Shown here piece by piece: positions 62,563 through 64,000 of a DNA stretch of 64,000 nt. Within the stretch, counting starts at the first letter, position 1; each line of letters opens with the position of its first letter. The stretch is taken from assembly GCA_910587065.1 (NCBI GenBank), contig CAJUMA010000004.1:1-64000 (forward strand), written 5' to 3'. A program made the translations under genes and the position numbers. A model generated the notes under the pieces. That model saw only the letters and a program-made list of their open reading frames with translations, was not told where the DNA came from and made no database searches. This DNA comes from an uncultured Bacilli bacterium. GTDB taxonomy: Bacteria > Bacillota_I > Bacilli_A > RF39 > UBA660.

Positions 62563-62780
62563 ATAAAGCAATTGAGGAAGACGTTAAATAAGTGAACCTA
62601 AAGAGAATCTATGGTTGGTGCAAATAGAGAGGCAAGTTTATTTATGTATCACTTCTGATGTGTCTTGGGGAAACTTAAGAACGGAAAATCTCACGTTAAG
62701 AGAATAAGTGCATGAATACTCATGAAATAAGGTGGTACCACGGGTAAAAACTCGTCCTTATGTTTCATGAGTTTTTATTT
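62563..62780 (+). promoter_or_regulatory. T-box riboswitch for isoleucine upstream of the CYTH and ileS genes
   Basis: Stem I with GGTTGGTGCAAATAGAGAG, a candidate specifier ATC at 62648 in GTATCACTTCTG, and the T-box AAGGTGGTACCACGGG at 62729. TGGT would pair with ACCA, fitting a tRNA-Ile with discriminator A. Terminator arms ACTCATGAAATAAGG (62718) and CCTTATGTTTCATGAGT, then TTTT, with the T-box inside the loop side, so antitermination is the mode. Confidence 0.9.
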
Positions 62781-62795
62781 TGAAAGGATAATTTT

Positions 62796-63335
62796 ATGGA
62801 TACAGAATATGAAGTTAAAGTTTTAGAGATTGATCATGATGAATGTATTAATCTGCTTGAAAGTCTAGGTGCAAAAAAGATAATGGATGTTATGCAAGAA
62901 AGGTACATTTATGATGTTATTCCAGAAGACCCTCATAAATGGATAAGACTTAGAACAAATGGGAATAAGACAACACTTACAATAAAAGATTTAAAAAGTG
63001 AAACTATTGATGGAATGAAAGAAATTGAAATAGAGGTAAGTGATTTTTCTAAGACTAATTTACTTTTAGAAAGTTTAGGATATAAGAATAAAGGATTTCA
63101 ACAAAATAAACGTGTACAATATATACTTGATGGAGTAGAAATAGATTTAGACCATTGGCCTCATATACCTGAGTATATGGAAATAGAAGGCAAATGTGAA
63201 GCTGATGTTAATAAGATGATAGAAAGACTAGGAATTGACAAAAAAATGGTAACAACAATGGATGTTGATAGTGTATATAAACATTATGGAATAAAAGAAA
63301 TAAAAGATTTAAGTTTTAATGAGGAGGAATTATAA
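62796..63335 (+). CDS. CYTH-domain protein (class IV adenylate cyclase/thiamine triphosphatase fold)
   Basis: The CYTH signature ExExK appears as EYEVKV (residues 4-9), followed by the basic and acidic strand residues of the tunnel: KWIRLRTNG, TLTIKDLKS, KEIEIEVSDF, RVQYILDGVEIDLDHWP and EYMEIEG. 179 aa. Family members act on triphosphates (cAMP synthesis, thiamine triphosphate, inorganic tripolyphosphate); which one applies here is not clear. The stop overlaps the ileS ATG by one base (TAATG), so the two are coupled and both under the Ile T-box. Confidence 0.85.
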   Translation: MDTEYEVKVLEIDHDECINLLESLGAKKIMDVMQERYIYDVIPEDPHKWIRLRTNGNKTTLTIKDLKSETIDGMKEIEIEVSDFSKTNLLLESLGYKNKGFQQNKRVQYILDGVEIDLDHWPHIPEYMEIEGKCEADVNKMIERLGIDKKMVTTMDVDSVYKHYGIKEIKDLSFNEEEL

Positions 63336-64000
63336 TGAAAAATTTTAAAGAATTAGATAAAAGAAGTGTTCATGAGGTTGAAACAAGTATTCTGAATACT
63401 TGGAAGGACCAAGATATATTAAATAAGACAATTGAAGCAAGGGATCAAAATTGGGTTTTCTATGATGGACCAATTTATGCTAATGCTAAACCAGGGATTC
63501 ATCATGTGTTAGCAAAAGCCATTAAAGATTCATTTTGTAAATATAAAACTATGCAAGGTTATCGCGTTCAAAGAAAGATTGGTTTAGATACACATGGTTT
63601 ACCAATCGAAGTTAATGTAGAAAAAAAGTTAGGGTTTAAATCAAAATCGGATATTGAAAAATTTGGTGTTGAAAACTTTTGTATTGAATGTAATAAAGCA
63701 ACAGCAGTAAATATTGATGAAATAAATAGAGTTACTGATATGATGGGACAATTTATTGATTGTGAGCATCCATATGTAACTTGTTCCAATGAATTTATTG
63801 AATCTGAGTGGTGGATTATTAAAGAAATGGATAAAAAAGGTTTAATCTACCATGGTAATAAAGTGCTTTGGTATTGTCCTAGATGTGGAACTGAACTAAG
63901 TCAAAATGAAGTTTCACAAGGTTATGAAGAAACATCAGTTAATACTGTAATTGTTCCTTTAAAAGTTGTTGATAAAGATGAATACTTTCTTGCTTGGACA
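63335..64000 (+). CDS. ileS: Isoleucine--tRNA ligase, 5' part
   Basis: 222 codons are in the window; the gene runs off the right edge. VFYDGPIYANAKPGIHHVLAKAIKD holds the nucleotide-binding HIGH-type motif (here HHVL), followed by YKTMQGYRV and IGLDTHGLPIEV. WYCPRCGTELSQNEV is a zinc-knuckle-like segment of the editing region. The GIHHVL form resembles the IleS2-type (eukaryote-like) enzymes. GAGGAGG precedes the ATG. The upstream T-box supports the isoleucine assignment over valine or leucine. Confidence 0.9.
   Translation, partial: MKNFKELDKRSVHEVETSILNTWKDQDILNKTIEARDQNWVFYDGPIYANAKPGIHHVLAKAIKDSFCKYKTMQGYRVQRKIGLDTHGLPIEVNVEKKLGFKSKSDIEKFGVENFCIECNKATAVNIDEINRVTDMMGQFIDCEHPYVTCSNEFIESEWWIIKEMDKKGLIYHGNKVLWYCPRCGTELSQNEVSQGYEETSVNTVIVPLKVVDKDEYFLAWT

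Noticed and set aside
1..64000. Mycoplasma-type code with TGA as tryptophan, given the low G+C.
   Set aside because: TGA ends clearly complete genes such as scpB and the transglutaminase-like gene, and Trp is encoded by TGG in trpS, gltX and others.
1..64000. CRISPR arrays.
   Set aside because: No series of regularly spaced short direct repeats was seen; the repeats found are gene duplications or protein repeats.

Overview
The window is AT-rich (roughly 70% A+T by eye), densely packed and almost entirely transcribed rightward. It looks like a chromosome segment of a spore-forming, low-GC member of the Bacilli, most plausibly an uncultured gut lineage near the Erysipelotrichales/RF39-type groups. 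Reasons: a forespore sigma factor (SigG) beside a YlmC/YmxH-family gene, EzrA next to a NifS-type cysteine desulfurase as in Bacillus, a Firmicutes-type LexA with three operator-like sites, two T-box riboswitches, WhiA, ScpAB, consensus promoters with 17-base spacers, AGGAGG ribosome binding sites and standard use of TGA as stop. The taxonomic placement is inference.

Layout. 1-2715: the end of a giant surface protein. 2878-10889: ezrA, cysteine desulfurase, T-box/trpS, LemA and TPM-domain membrane proteins, gltX. 10920-11230: a compact locus that looks like a type I toxin-antitoxin pair. 11370-12565: a frameshifted surface protein. 12666-18031: zinc-ribbon protein, sigG, ylmC-like, lspA, rluD, rhomboid, unknown. 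18053-18965: lexA and a divergent 45-residue SOS-type membrane peptide. 19129-28024: another surface protein, a polytopic membrane protein, miaB, a UbiB-like kinase, scpAB, a pentapeptide protein. 28068-36000: two tRNA genes (Leu, Gln), each followed by decayed DNA holding a second toxin-like locus, relaxase, IS110 and ABC-transporter fragments and an orphan leader-peptide attenuator, with a few intact genes between. 36095-44929: unknown proteins, a lone radical SAM enzyme, a transglutaminase-like protein, Nudix, HD-domain and ABC exporter genes. 44965-50948: a duplicated two-gene unit (surface protein plus DUF1016 nuclease), with both nuclease copies damaged. 51014-55574: a receiver protein with a dead HD-GYP-like domain, then TasA-like protein, SipW-like signal peptidase and a DUF5305-like protein. 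55636-59717: whiA, clpP, a uridine-kinase-like protein, gapA. 59731-62517: a surface-protein gene fragment and a cohesin/dockerin-like protein. 62527-64000: T-box, CYTH protein, start of ileS.

The main theme is a modular surface-display system. At least four genes (11370, 19129, 45062, 47794) share one N-terminal export/anchor module of about 170 residues but carry different C-terminal display domains: DUF285/BspA leucine-rich repeats, a sulfatase-modifying-factor/C-type-lectin-like domain, or DUF6273-like domains. Two copies 36 kb apart are identical over 446 bases except for one base. The display tails hold short patches near 60% G+C in otherwise AT-rich genes, and a headless cassette sits after gapA. 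The TasA/SipW/DUF5305 cluster could supply the export machinery. This picture of recombination-driven diversification is inference from the sequence; no reverse transcriptase or recombinase was found here.

Other points of note are the two complete toxin-like loci with convergent antisense promoters, the SOS peptide divergent from lexA, a T-box controlling a CYTH gene together with ileS, and the degenerate HD-GYP domain beside the TasA locus.
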